Part shown: positions 1 to 5,688 of the stretch, in pieces
Layout of the letters: every line of letters begins with the position of its first letter
How positions within the stretch are numbered: the stretch's first letter is position 1
Assembly: GCA_902461475.1 (NCBI GenBank)
Contig: CABPXX010000107.1
Span: 1-5,688 of the forward strand
DNA length: 5,688 bases
Direction: 5' to 3'
Source: an uncultured Eubacteriales bacterium
GTDB lineage: Bacteria > Bacillota > Clostridia > Oscillospirales > Oscillospiraceae
Program-made: the position numbers and the translations under genes
The notes under the pieces: model-generated
What the model was told of the DNA's origin: nothing
The model's database searches: none
What the model saw: only the letters and a program-made list of their open reading frames with translations

Positions 1-10
1 CTAGCGGCTG

Positions 11-37
11 ACAGCTCCCCTTACACAGGGGAGCCAA
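11..37. repeat. Short inverted repeat, possible edge of a dispersed intergenic repeat
   Basis: GCTCCCC (14-20) and GGGGAGC (28-34) are perfect reverse complements around a 7-base loop. No T-tract follows on the + strand, so it is a poor terminator for anything entering from the left. Read on the minus strand, the arm pair is followed by GCTGTCAGC and then the window edge. From memory, similar GGCTCCCC...GGGGAGCTGTCAGC elements are scattered between genes in Faecalibacterium-like and other gut Clostridia; I cannot verify that here. The element is probably cut by the window edge. It could also be a chance hairpin or the end of an upstream gene's terminator. Confidence 0.45.
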
Positions 38-52
38 CAGACAAAATTCCTG

Positions 53-82
53 TTGTCCTGCCTTTTCATCTTGTGTTATACT
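53..82 (+). promoter_or_regulatory. Extended -10 promoter for the YihY-family gene
   Basis: TATACT at 77-82 is one base from the TATAAT consensus and is preceded by TG and one base (74-76), the extended -10 pattern. A weak -35, TTGTCC at 53-58, lies 18 bases upstream. The predicted start of transcription near 89 leaves a leader of about 33 bases before the GTG start at 122, with no room for a riboswitch. Confidence 0.55.
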
Positions 83-121
83 GAGAAGTAGTTTTTTCGG
101 TACAAAAGGAGGTGACTTGCC

Positions 122-970
122 GTGAAACGCCTGTGGGAGAATGCTCGGCAGGTTCCGCCCGTGGGATTTGTGGCAGACGTGGTGGAGCTGTATTTTGTCC
201 ACCGGGTCAGCCGCTCCGCCGCCGAACTGGCCTATTTTCTGCTTCTGACCTTTTTCCCCATTCTCATCTGCGTCTCCGCCTTCGTCTCCAAGCTCAACCT
301 GGAGATGTCTGCGCTGCTGGAGGAGGCCAGCTACGTGCTGCCCCAGGAGGTTTTGGCCATTTTCCAGGACTATTTGCACTATCTGGACACCCACCAGTCC
401 GACGCCATGCTGGTGGCGGGCGTGTTTATGTCCGCCCTGTTTGCCTCCGCCGCGGTGCGGGGATTGATGAACATCATGCACGAAATTTACGGCAGAGCCA
501 CCTTCCAGGGTATTTTCCAGCTCATTGCCAGCCTCATCTTTTCCGTGCTGCTGCTCATTACCATCTACCTGTCCATCACCGTGGTGGTCACCGGAAACTG
601 GTTTTTCCGCATGGTGGGACAGCTGCTGAAACTGGAGGACCTGGTGGTCAAGGTGGACACCTGGCAGTGGTCCAAGTATCTGATACTCATTGCGCTGGTG
701 TTTTTGTTTATCCTGCTGCTGTACCGGTTTTCTGCCCCGCTGGGCCATCCGCGCCCCCCGGTGATTCCCGGTGCGTTGGTGGCGGCGGTGGCGCTGACCG
801 TGGCCTCCATGATTTTCTCCGCCTTTATGGAACACTCCACCCGGTACTCCCTGGTGTACGGGTCTTTGACCTCGGTGATCATCCTGCTGGTGTGGCTGTA
901 CCTGTGCGGCAACATCCTCATTGTGGGCAGCCTCATCAACTACGTCATTCACCAGAGAAAACACAGATAA
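122..970 (+). CDS. YihY/virulence factor BrkB family inner membrane protein
   Basis: A 282-residue integral membrane protein of the YihY/BrkB family. The molecular function of the family is not settled: early members were wrongly called ribonuclease BN, and BrkB was linked to serum resistance in Bordetella. Six hydrophobic segments are visible, roughly at residues 35-57, 95-115, 132-158, 185-203, 216-236 and 246-273, matching the usual six helices. Family hallmarks are the ELAYFLLLTFFPILI stretch in helix 1 and the C-terminal YGSLTSVIILLVWLYLCGN block ending in a conserved Asn (273). Length is normal for the family and the gene looks intact. The start is GTG at 122, chosen because AAAGGAGGTGA (105-114) sits 9 bases before it; an overlapping +1-frame reading from 112 begins inside this ribosome binding site and is a shadow. 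No terminator is seen after it, so it may be transcribed with the next gene. Confidence 0.9.
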   Translation: MKRLWENARQVPPVGFVADVVELYFVHRVSRSAAELAYFLLLTFFPILICVSAFVSKLNLEMSALLEEASYVLPQEVLAIFQDYLHYLDTHQSDAMLVAGVFMSALFASAAVRGLMNIMHEIYGRATFQGIFQLIASLIFSVLLLITIYLSITVVVTGNWFFRMVGQLLKLEDLVVKVDTWQWSKYLILIALVFLFILLLYRFSAPLGHPRPPVIPGALVAAVALTVASMIFSAFMEHSTRYSLVYGSLTSVIILLVWLYLCGNILIVGSLINYVIHQRKHR

Positions 971-1029
971 CGGTATAAAATTTCCCCAAACAGCCATTCT
1001 AAGGGCAGATCATCCGGGAGGTGACAGAC

Positions 1030-1479
1030 ATGTGGGAAGTGGGCGTGTGGGAGCCGGAGGAGCCGATGAGCCCCCTGCTGGTGGATCTGGCTGAGGGAGC
1101 AGGCTGCCTCATTCGGGCCTGCTGCGCCCCCCATCCCACCTGGAATACCCCTCTGGACCTGCTGGTGGTGGCTCCCCACGGGCCCCGGGCGGTGTGTCTG
1201 CCCCGATGCCGGGCCGCCCTGGTGCCCGGAGACGTGACCCCGCCCCAGTGCGCCGCCCCGCCCCCCATCTGGGTCAGCTACGGCTGTGCCAGCTGCAACA
1301 CCCTCACCCTGTCCAGCCTCACCGCCCACTCCGCCGCTGTGGCGGTGCAGCGGGAATTTCCACACCTGGGGGGCGGCATTGTGGAACGTCAGGAGCTGGT
1401 GCTCCCCTATTCCGGCCCAGCCCCGCTGCCCTTTTTGGCCCAGGTGGGGACGGCGCTGCTGTTGGGTCTGCTGCCCTGA
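1030..1479 (+). CDS. Cysteine-rich hypothetical protein, 149 residues
   Basis: I do not recognise this protein. The start is placed at ATG 1030 because GGGAGGTGA (1016-1024) is its ribosome binding site, with 8 bases between GGAGG and the ATG; an in-frame GTG at 1021 overlaps that site and is unlikely. Codon use resembles the neighbours, with G or C at most third positions, and it lies in line with them. The 149 residues have eight cysteines (26, 31, 32, 56, 60, 74, 86, 89), including a CysCys pair and a CxxC at 86-89, and are rich in Pro and Ala. There is no convincing signal peptide or full membrane helix; the last 15 residues are hydrophobic. The most structured block is residues 81-124, WVSYGCASCNTLTLSSL followed by VQREF and ERQEL. 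The gap to the yihY-type gene is 59 bases without a terminator, which suggests shared transcription. The cysteines could bind metal or form disulfides, but this is a guess. Confidence 0.68.
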   Translation: MWEVGVWEPEEPMSPLLVDLAEGAGCLIRACCAPHPTWNTPLDLLVVAPHGPRAVCLPRCRAALVPGDVTPPQCAAPPPIWVSYGCASCNTLTLSSLTAHSAAVAVQREFPHLGGGIVERQELVLPYSGPAPLPFLAQVGTALLLGLLP

Positions 1480-1499
1480 GAGGGGGAGCATTTTTTCTT
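1469..1499 (+). terminator. Imperfect intrinsic terminator overlapping the stop codon
   Basis: TGCTGCCCT (1469-1477) can pair with GGGGGAGCA (1482-1490) over a GAGA loop, with one G-G mismatch and one T-G wobble, directly followed by six T (1491-1496). The TGA stop (1477-1479) of the upstream gene is inside the hairpin. This would separate the first two genes from the promoter at 1506. The mismatch makes it weaker than the terminator at 3010. Confidence 0.55.
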
Positions 1500-1505
1500 C
1501 CGGGC

Positions 1506-1534
1506 TTTACGTCTCCAAAATCATATGATATAAT
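1506..1534 (+). promoter_or_regulatory. Promoter of the DUF1836-degV operon
   Basis: A perfect TATAAT at 1529-1534 with the extended TG element at 1526-1527, and TTTACG at 1506-1511 as a 4-of-6 match to the -35 box at the ideal 17-base spacing. It sits in an AT-rich pocket of an otherwise GC-rich window. Transcription would begin near 1541, about 24 bases before the ATG at 1565. I see no clear operator palindrome beside it. Confidence 0.7.
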
Positions 1535-1564
1535 TTTCAGCATAAGATTGGAGCTGATACTGCC

Positions 1565-2104
1565 ATGGAAGAACTGGTAGAATTAAAAGAAAATATCACA
1601 TCCCAACGGCCGGACAACTGGGACCGCCTGCCGGATATTCCCCTCTATATGGACCAGGTGGTGTCCTACCTCACCCGTCAGATGGTGTGTTTTGAGGAGG
1701 GGGACGGTCTGACCTCCGCCATGATCAACAACTACATCAAGGACGATCTGCTGGCCCGGGCCAACGGCAAGAAGTACGGCAAGGAGCACCTGGCCTATCT
1801 CACCGCCATCAGCGATCTCAAGCAGGTGCTCAGCGTGCGGGAGATGCGCACCCTGGTGGCCATTGGCAAGAATGTGGGCACCAGCCAGGAGCAGTACGAC
1901 TACTTCTGCCGGGTGCTGGACCAGGCTCTGGACCAGGCCGCCGGACAGCTCAATGAAGAGGCGGAGGAGGAGAAGCTGCCCGGTATGGTGCTCACCTACG
2001 CCTTGCAGAGTTACGCCCACGGGCTGGTGTGTCGGCGGCTGCTGGAGATCATGGCCCAGAAGTCGGGGTGTGCCGACCTGTTGAAGGGTGGAAAAAAGAA
2101 GTAA
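1565..2104 (+). CDS. DUF1836 domain-containing protein, putative DNA-binding regulator
   Basis: A soluble protein of 179 residues that fits the DUF1836 family, typical of Firmicutes and without a firmly established function. The diagnostic region is residues 49-95: LTSAMINNYIKDDLL, then KKYGKEHLAYL, then LKQVLSVREM. It resembles the recognition half of MerR-like winged helix-turn-helix domains, so a role in transcription control is a reasonable inference, not proven. Residues 107-165 are predicted helical and may serve for dimerisation or ligand sensing; the tail is lysine-rich (GGKKK). The ATG at 1565 has a modest site, GGAG at 1550-1553, 11 bases upstream. Only 21 bases separate it from the degV gene, and both lie between one promoter and one terminator, so they are almost certainly co-transcribed. 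It could regulate that operon or lipid genes elsewhere. Confidence 0.85.
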   Translation: MEELVELKENITSQRPDNWDRLPDIPLYMDQVVSYLTRQMVCFEEGDGLTSAMINNYIKDDLLARANGKKYGKEHLAYLTAISDLKQVLSVREMRTLVAIGKNVGTSQEQYDYFCRVLDQALDQAAGQLNEEAEEEKLPGMVLTYALQSYAHGLVCRRLLEIMAQKSGCADLLKGGKKK

Positions 2105-2125
2105 ACGGTAAGGAGGAACCAACCC

Positions 2126-2998
2126 ATGTCAAACTACGTCATTGTCACCGATTCGTCCTGCGACCTGCCCGCCCACCTGGTGGAGGAGCTGGAATTACAT
2201 ACCGTGCCCTTGGCCTTCCTCTTTGGGGAGAAGACCTACTACAACTACCCTGACAACCGGGAGATGAGCCCCAAGGCCTTCTATGACCGCCTGAGAGCGG
2301 GGGAGATGGCCACCACCAACGCCATCAACGTGGGACAGGTGACGGATTTCCTCACTTCCTTCCTAGAAGAGGGCAAGGACATCCTGATTTTGAGCTTTTC
2401 CTCCGGCCTGTCTACCTCCTTTAACTCCTACACCATCTCCGCCCAGGACCTGGCCGAGCAGTACCCGGACCGCACCATCCGCGTCATCGACACCCTGTGC
2501 GCCTCCCTGGGCCAGGGTATGCTGGTGTACCAGGCGGCCCAGCTGCGCCAGGCAGGGAAGAGCCTGGACGAGGTGGCCCAGTGGGTGGAGGACAACAAGC
2601 TGCGCCAGTGCCACTGGTTTACCGTGGACGACCTGTTCTTCCTCAAGCGGGGCGGGCGGGTATCTGCCGCCACCGCCGTGGTGGGCACCATGCTGCAAAT
2701 TAAGCCGGTGCTCCACATGGACAACGAGGGCCACCTCATCAGCGTAGCCAAAGCCCGGGGCCGCAAGGCGTCCTTGCAGGCCCTGGTGGACAAGGTGGGC
2801 CAGCTGGGGGAGGATGTGGCCAATCAGACCATGTTCATCAGCCACAGCGACTGTGAGGCGGACGCCCAGTTTGTGGCCGACCAGATCAAGCAAAAGTATG
2901 GCACCAAGGAGATTATCCTTAACTATATTGGGCCCGTCATCGGTGCCCACACCGGCCCCGGCTGCGTAGCCCTGTTCTTCATGGGCAAGCACCGCTGA
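2126..2998 (+). CDS. DegV family protein (fatty-acid-binding, FakB-like)
   Basis: A cytoplasmic protein of 290 residues, full length for the DegV family. Characterised members (FakB) hold a fatty acid and present it to the kinase FakA, giving acyl-phosphate for phospholipid synthesis. Visible family marks: the N-terminal VTDSSCDLP (7-15), ATTN at 62-65 where many members have a TSQPS-like motif, the fatty-acid carboxylate loop SSGLS at 92-96, LKRGGRVS at 173-180, the RGRK turn at 211-214, and the conserved IGAHTGPG near the C terminus (272-279). The start is secure: AGGAGGA (2111-2117) lies with 9 bases between GGAGG and the ATG. It is the second gene of a unit with the DUF1836 gene. No fakA-like kinase gene is present in this window, so pairing with a kinase is inferred from the family only, and the fatty acid bound cannot be told. 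Confidence 0.93.
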   Translation: MSNYVIVTDSSCDLPAHLVEELELHTVPLAFLFGEKTYYNYPDNREMSPKAFYDRLRAGEMATTNAINVGQVTDFLTSFLEEGKDILILSFSSGLSTSFNSYTISAQDLAEQYPDRTIRVIDTLCASLGQGMLVYQAAQLRQAGKSLDEVAQWVEDNKLRQCHWFTVDDLFFLKRGGRVSAATAVVGTMLQIKPVLHMDNEGHLISVAKARGRKASLQALVDKVGQLGEDVANQTMFISHSDCEADAQFVADQIKQKYGTKEIILNYIGPVIGAHTGPGCVALFFMGKHR

Positions 2999-3009
2999 AC
3001 AACCAAAAG

Positions 3010-3038
3010 AAAAACCGGCGCATCTGCGCCGGTTTTTT
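3010..3038 (+). terminator. Strong intrinsic terminator of the DUF1836-degV operon
   Basis: ACCGGCGC (3014-3021) pairs perfectly with GCGCCGGT (3026-3033) around an ATCT loop, then TTTTT to 3038. A run of A (3010-3014) mirrors the T-run, so the hairpin could extend by A-T pairs and may work in both directions. It begins 12 bases after the degV stop codon. Confidence 0.93.
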
Positions 3039-3106
3039 GTCCCCCGCACAAGCAAAAGGCCCTTCCATTTCCCCCACAAAACTGGAATTTCTGGTCACAA
3101 AAACAG

Positions 3107-3135
3107 TTGACAAACCCCCGCCAACTGGATAAGAT
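3107..3135 (+). promoter_or_regulatory. Promoter of the T-box-ileS transcript
   Basis: A perfect -35 box TTGACA (3107-3112) and TAAGAT (3130-3135), a 4-of-6 -10 box, at 17-base spacing. Transcription would start near 3141-3142 (GG), just before the first helix of the T-box leader. A TATAGA at 3135-3140 is 22 bases from the -35 and is a worse choice. Confidence 0.7.
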
Positions 3136-3140
3136 ATAGA

Positions 3141-3413
3141 GGTTAAATGCGTGGAACAGGACGAGTACCCATCTGTCCCCCACCAGAGAGCCGCTCACTT
3201 GGGTGGAAGAGCGGCAGGGCGGGCCTTGGGGAATATCACCTGGGAGCTGCAAACCCAACGGGCAGGTGTTTGCCCCAGTAGGCTTTGCCGGGTTGGTCTC
3301 CGTTATTGGGACCCGTCGAGGGGTCTGTGCGTGAAGGCACAGGCAACGAGAGTGGTACCGCAGAGGTTATTCACACCTTTGTCTCTCATTTCAGAGGGAC
3401 AAAGGTGTTTTTT
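3141..3413 (+). ncRNA. Isoleucine-specific T-box riboswitch (ileS leader)
   Basis: A complete transcriptional T-box leader that senses uncharged tRNA-Ile. Stem I: CAGG (3157-3160) pairs with CCTG (3239-3242), enclosing a specifier loop whose 5' side holds the AGTA motif (3164-3167) and whose 3' side is GAATATCA. The specifier codon is ATC at 3235-3237, which is isoleucine. The distal part has the AGAGAG bulge (3185-3190) and a hairpin of GCCGCTC (3190-3196) with GAGCGGC (3209-3215). Stem II elements fill about 3252-3300 and a stem III hairpin pairs CTGTGC (3325-3330) with GCACAG (3337-3342). Antiterminator: GAGAG (3348-3352) pairs with CTCTC (3383-3387), and 3360-3367 with 3375-3382 (8 pairs), leaving the 7-base bulge TGGTACC (3353-3359). 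The T of TGGT would pair with the A discriminator base of tRNA-Ile. Uncharged tRNA stabilises this form and blocks the terminator at 3373-3413. Confidence 0.95.
3373..3413 (+). terminator. Regulated terminator of the T-box leader
   Basis: A 15-pair stem joins 3373-3387 (ACACCTTTGTCTCTC) with 3394-3408 (GAGGGACAAAGGTGT), with one T-G wobble, a six-base ATTTCA loop, and a T-run to 3413. Its 5' arm is the same sequence (3375-3387) that forms the 3' side of the antiterminator, so the two structures exclude each other. This hairpin should dominate when tRNA-Ile is charged, stopping transcription 35 bases before ileS. Confidence 0.95.
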
Positions 3414-3448
3414 GTCCCCAAAAACTCAAACACAGGAGGAATCCCACC

Positions 3449-5688
3449 ATGGATTACAACAAGACCGTACACCTCCCCCAGACCGACTTCCCCATGCGGG
3501 CGGGCCTTCCCAAGCGGGAGCCTGAGCTGCTCAACGGCAAGTGGGAGGTAGAGACCTATCACAAGCTGATGAAGAAGAACGAGGGCAAGCCCAAGTTTGT
3601 CCTCCACGACGGCCCTCCCTACGCCAACGGCCACATCCACATCGGCACCGCCCTGAACAAGATCCTCAAGGACATCATCATCCGCTACAAGAACATGACT
3701 GGCTTCCAGGCCCCCTACGTCCCCGGCTGGGACACCCACGGCCTGCCCATCGAGTCCGCCATTTTGAAGGACAAGAAGATCAAGCGGGACGAGCTCACCG
3801 ACTCCGAGTTCCGGGACAAGTGCCGAGACTTCGCCCTCAACTTCGTGGACATCCAGCGCAGCGAGTTCCAGCGCCTGGGTGTCATCGGCGACTGGGAGAA
3901 CCCCTACCTCACCCTCAAGCCCGAGTTTGAGGCCAAGCAGGTGGAGATCTTCGGCAAGATGGCCGAGAAGGGCTACATCTACAAGGGCATGAAGCCCGTG
4001 TACTGGTGCCCCCACGACCAGACCGCTCTGGCTGAGGCCGAGATCGAGTACGCCGACGACCCCTGCACCACCATCTTCGTCAAGTTCCCCGTGAAGGACG
4101 ACCAGGGCAAGCTTTCTGGCGTCACCGACCTTTCTAAGACCTACTTTGTGATCTGGACCACCACCCCCTGGACCATCCCCGGCAACTACGCCATTTCCGT
4201 CAACCCCGACTTCGACTATGTGCTGCTGAGTGCTCCCAACGGCGAGGTGTATATCCTGGCTGAGGGCCTGGTGGACTCCGTGTGTAAGGCCGCTGGCCTG
4301 GATCAGGATGCCTGCACCGTGCTGGCTACCTTCAAGGGCAGCGACTTCGAGCTGATGACCGCCAAGCACCCCCTGTTCGACCGGGAGAGCGTCATCCTCT
4401 GCGGCGACCACGTGACCCTGGATGCCGGTACCGGCTGCGTTCACACCGCCCCCGGCTTCGGCGCCGACGACTTTAACATCTGCAAGGCTTACGACGATGC
4501 GGGCAAGACCCACATCGGCACCCCCGTGCCCGTCAACGCCAAGGGCGTCATGACCGACGAGCGGTACAACGGCCAGTTCTACGCCAAGGGCAACGACCTG
4601 GTGGTGGCCGACCTGGAGTCCGAGGGCTTCCTGCTGGCCAAGGAGAACATCGTCCACTCCTACCCCCACTGCTGGCGCTGCAAGAACCCCATCATCTACC
4701 GTGCCACCGAGCAGTGGTTCTGCTCCGTGGACGCCATCAAGGACACCGCTGTGAAGAGCTGCGACAACATCTCCTGGCACCCCTCCTGGGGCAAGGACCG
4801 CATGACCTCCATGATCAGCGAGCGCAACGACTGGTGCATCTCCCGTCAGCGCAAGTGGGGCGTGCCCATCCCCATCTTCTACTGCGATCAGTGCGGGGCC
4901 GACATTGTCACCCCCGAGACCATCCAGCGTGTCTCCGAGCTGTTCCGGGAGCACGGGTCGAATGTCTGGTTTGAGAAGACCGCCGACGAGCTGGTGGAGG
5001 GTTTGGGCCTGAAGTGCCCCCACTGCGGTGGCGTCCACTTCTCCAAGGAGTCCGACATCATGGACGTGTGGTTCGACTCCGGCTCCACCCACGCCGCCGT
5101 GCTGGATGAGCGCCCCGAGCTGACCTTCCCCGCCGACGTGTACCTGGAGGGCGGCGACCAGTACCGTGGTTGGTTCCAGTCCTCCATGCTCACCTCCATC
5201 GCCGCCAAGGGCGTGGCCCCCTACAAGCAGATCATCACCCACGGCTGGACCGTGGACGGCGAGGGCAAGGCCATGCACAAGTCCCTGGGCAATGCCGTGT
5301 CCCCCGACGAGGTCATCAAGGACTACGGCGCCGACATGCTGCGCCTGTGGGTGGCCTCCGCCGACTACACCCAGGACATGCGCATCTCCCCTGAGATTTT
5401 GAAGCAGCTCAGCCAGGCCTACCTGAAGATTCGCAACACCGCCCGCTACATGCTGGGCAACCTGGCCGGCTTCGACCTCAACGCCCCTGTGGCCGTGGCC
5501 GACATGGTGGAGCTGGACCGCTGGGCCGTGCACCAGTTCAACAACCTGGTGGCTGCCTGCCGCGCCGCCTATGAGCGCTACGAGTTCCACGCCGCCTACC
5601 GTGCCATCTACAACTTCTGCGTGGTGGAGATGTCCAACTTCTACCTGGATATCATCAAGGACCGCCTGTACTGTGGCGATGAGGCGGG
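3449..5688 (+). CDS. ileS: Isoleucyl-tRNA synthetase, 3' end cut by the window edge
   Basis: A class I synthetase that attaches isoleucine to tRNA-Ile in the cytoplasm. The ATG at 3449 is preceded by AGGAGGA (3434-3440), 9 bases away. 746 complete codons are present with no stop; bacterial IleRS usually exceeds 900 residues, so the end of the anticodon-binding domain and tail lie beyond the window. Domains seen: catalytic fold with DGPPYANGHIHIG (54-66); CP1 editing domain with WTTTPWTIPGN (236-246) and GTGCVHTAPG followed by an Asp pair at 340-341 that should include the editing aspartate; the DWCISRQRKWGVPIP block; CxxC pairs at 479/482 and 523/526, likely a zinc site; DVWFDSGS; EGGDQYRGWFQSS; the KMSKS-loop region at 607-614; and the start of the anticodon-binding helices after about residue 650. 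Both signature motifs are altered: HIGT (64-67) for HIGH and AMHKS (608-612) for KMSKS. Codon use is strongly biased to C-ending codons, as expected for a highly expressed gene. It is controlled by the preceding T-box. Confidence 0.97.
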   Translation, partial: MDYNKTVHLPQTDFPMRAGLPKREPELLNGKWEVETYHKLMKKNEGKPKFVLHDGPPYANGHIHIGTALNKILKDIIIRYKNMTGFQAPYVPGWDTHGLPIESAILKDKKIKRDELTDSEFRDKCRDFALNFVDIQRSEFQRLGVIGDWENPYLTLKPEFEAKQVEIFGKMAEKGYIYKGMKPVYWCPHDQTALAEAEIEYADDPCTTIFVKFPVKDDQGKLSGVTDLSKTYFVIWTTTPWTIPGNYAISVNPDFDYVLLSAPNGEVYILAEGLVDSVCKAAGLDQDACTVLATFKGSDFELMTAKHPLFDRESVILCGDHVTLDAGTGCVHTAPGFGADDFNICKAYDDAGKTHIGTPVPVNAKGVMTDERYNGQFYAKGNDLVVADLESEGFLLAKENIVHSYPHCWRCKNPIIYRATEQWFCSVDAIKDTAVKSCDNISWHPSWGKDRMTSMISERNDWCISRQRKWGVPIPIFYCDQCGADIVTPETIQRVSELFREHGSNVWFEKTADELVEGLGLKCPHCGGVHFSKESDIMDVWFDSGSTHAAVLDERPELTFPADVYLEGGDQYRGWFQSSMLTSIAAKGVAPYKQIITHGWTVDGEGKAMHKSLGNAVSPDEVIKDYGADMLRLWVASADYTQDMRISPEILKQLSQAYLKIRNTARYMLGNLAGFDLNAPVAVADMVELDRWAVHQFNNLVAACRAAYERYEFHAAYRAIYNFCVVEMSNFYLDIIKDRLYCGDEA

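Noticed and set aside
112..978. A 288-codon frame overlapping the YihY-family gene in another frame
   Set aside because: It starts inside the ribosome binding site of the GTG at 122 and gives an arginine/histidine-rich product without domains, while the other frame gives a clear six-helix membrane protein.
949..1491. A 180-codon minus-strand frame opposite the cysteine-rich gene
   Set aside because: It has no good ribosome binding site, runs into the end of the yihY-type gene, and has the low-complexity Gly/His/Gln make-up of an antisense shadow. It is the main alternative for this stretch, which keeps confidence in the + strand gene moderate.
1583..2122. A 179-codon minus-strand frame opposite the DUF1836 gene
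   Set aside because: It is a shadow: Leu/Val/His/Gly-rich, no domain, while the + strand frame has a recognised family and a promoter.
2363..3079. A 238-codon minus-strand frame opposite degV
   Set aside because: It crosses the strong terminator at 3010-3038 and mirrors a well-recognised DegV gene; its product shows no family marks.
3151..3525. Possible leader peptide or small protein in the region before ileS (frames at 3151-3525 and 3285-3551)
   Set aside because: The stretch is fully explained by T-box RNA structure, the frames lack ribosome binding sites, and both run into ileS in the wrong frame.
3386..5590. A 734-codon open frame on the minus strand across ileS and the T-box terminator
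   Set aside because: It is the antisense mirror of ileS. Strong C/G preference at third codon positions removes stop codons from this frame. The translation is repetitive Val/Gly/Leu/His-rich sequence with no recognisable domain, and the + strand has an unmistakable IleRS.
1..5688. CRISPR array, toxin-antitoxin pair, phage or transposase genes, or a new defence system
   Set aside because: There are no regularly spaced repeats, no transposase or integrase motifs and no small paired genes. All coding space is taken by housekeeping or widespread families apart from the one unknown protein.

Overview
The window reads as chromosomal DNA from a GC-rich member of the Firmicutes (Bacillota), class Clostridia, probably an Oscillospiraceae-like gut bacterium. 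The support is indirect: strong AGGAGG-type ribosome binding sites before every gene, a tRNA-sensing T-box leader, a DUF1836 gene next to a degV gene, marked preference for G/C at third codon positions, and a short inverted repeat at the left edge of a kind I recall from gut Clostridia. No species can be named from the sequence alone.

Layout, all genes on the + strand. Bases 1-121 hold a small perfect hairpin and an extended -10 promoter. Bases 122-970 encode a six-helix YihY/BrkB-family membrane protein. After a 59-base gap without a visible terminator comes a cysteine-rich protein of 149 residues that I do not recognise (1030-1479), with an imperfect terminator hairpin overlapping its stop codon. 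A new promoter at 1506-1534 drives a compact two-gene unit, a DUF1836 putative DNA-binding protein (1565-2104) and a DegV-family fatty-acid-binding protein (2126-2998), closed by a strong intrinsic terminator at 3010-3038. A third promoter (3107-3135) starts an isoleucine-specific T-box leader of about 270 bases. Its specifier (ATC), T-box bulge, antiterminator and competing terminator can all be paired by hand. It controls ileS, isoleucyl-tRNA synthetase, which starts at 3449 and runs off the right edge with about 746 of its expected 900-plus codons present.

The genes form three transcription units with unrelated jobs: envelope/unknown, lipid uptake with a possible regulator, and translation. 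The best understood logic is the last one: uncharged tRNA-Ile binds the leader, stabilises the antiterminator and lets RNA polymerase into ileS. No mobile element, CRISPR array, RNA gene other than the leader, or clearly new multi-gene system was found. The points most worth following up are the unknown cysteine-rich protein, the departures of IleRS from both class I signature motifs, and the DUF1836-DegV pairing.
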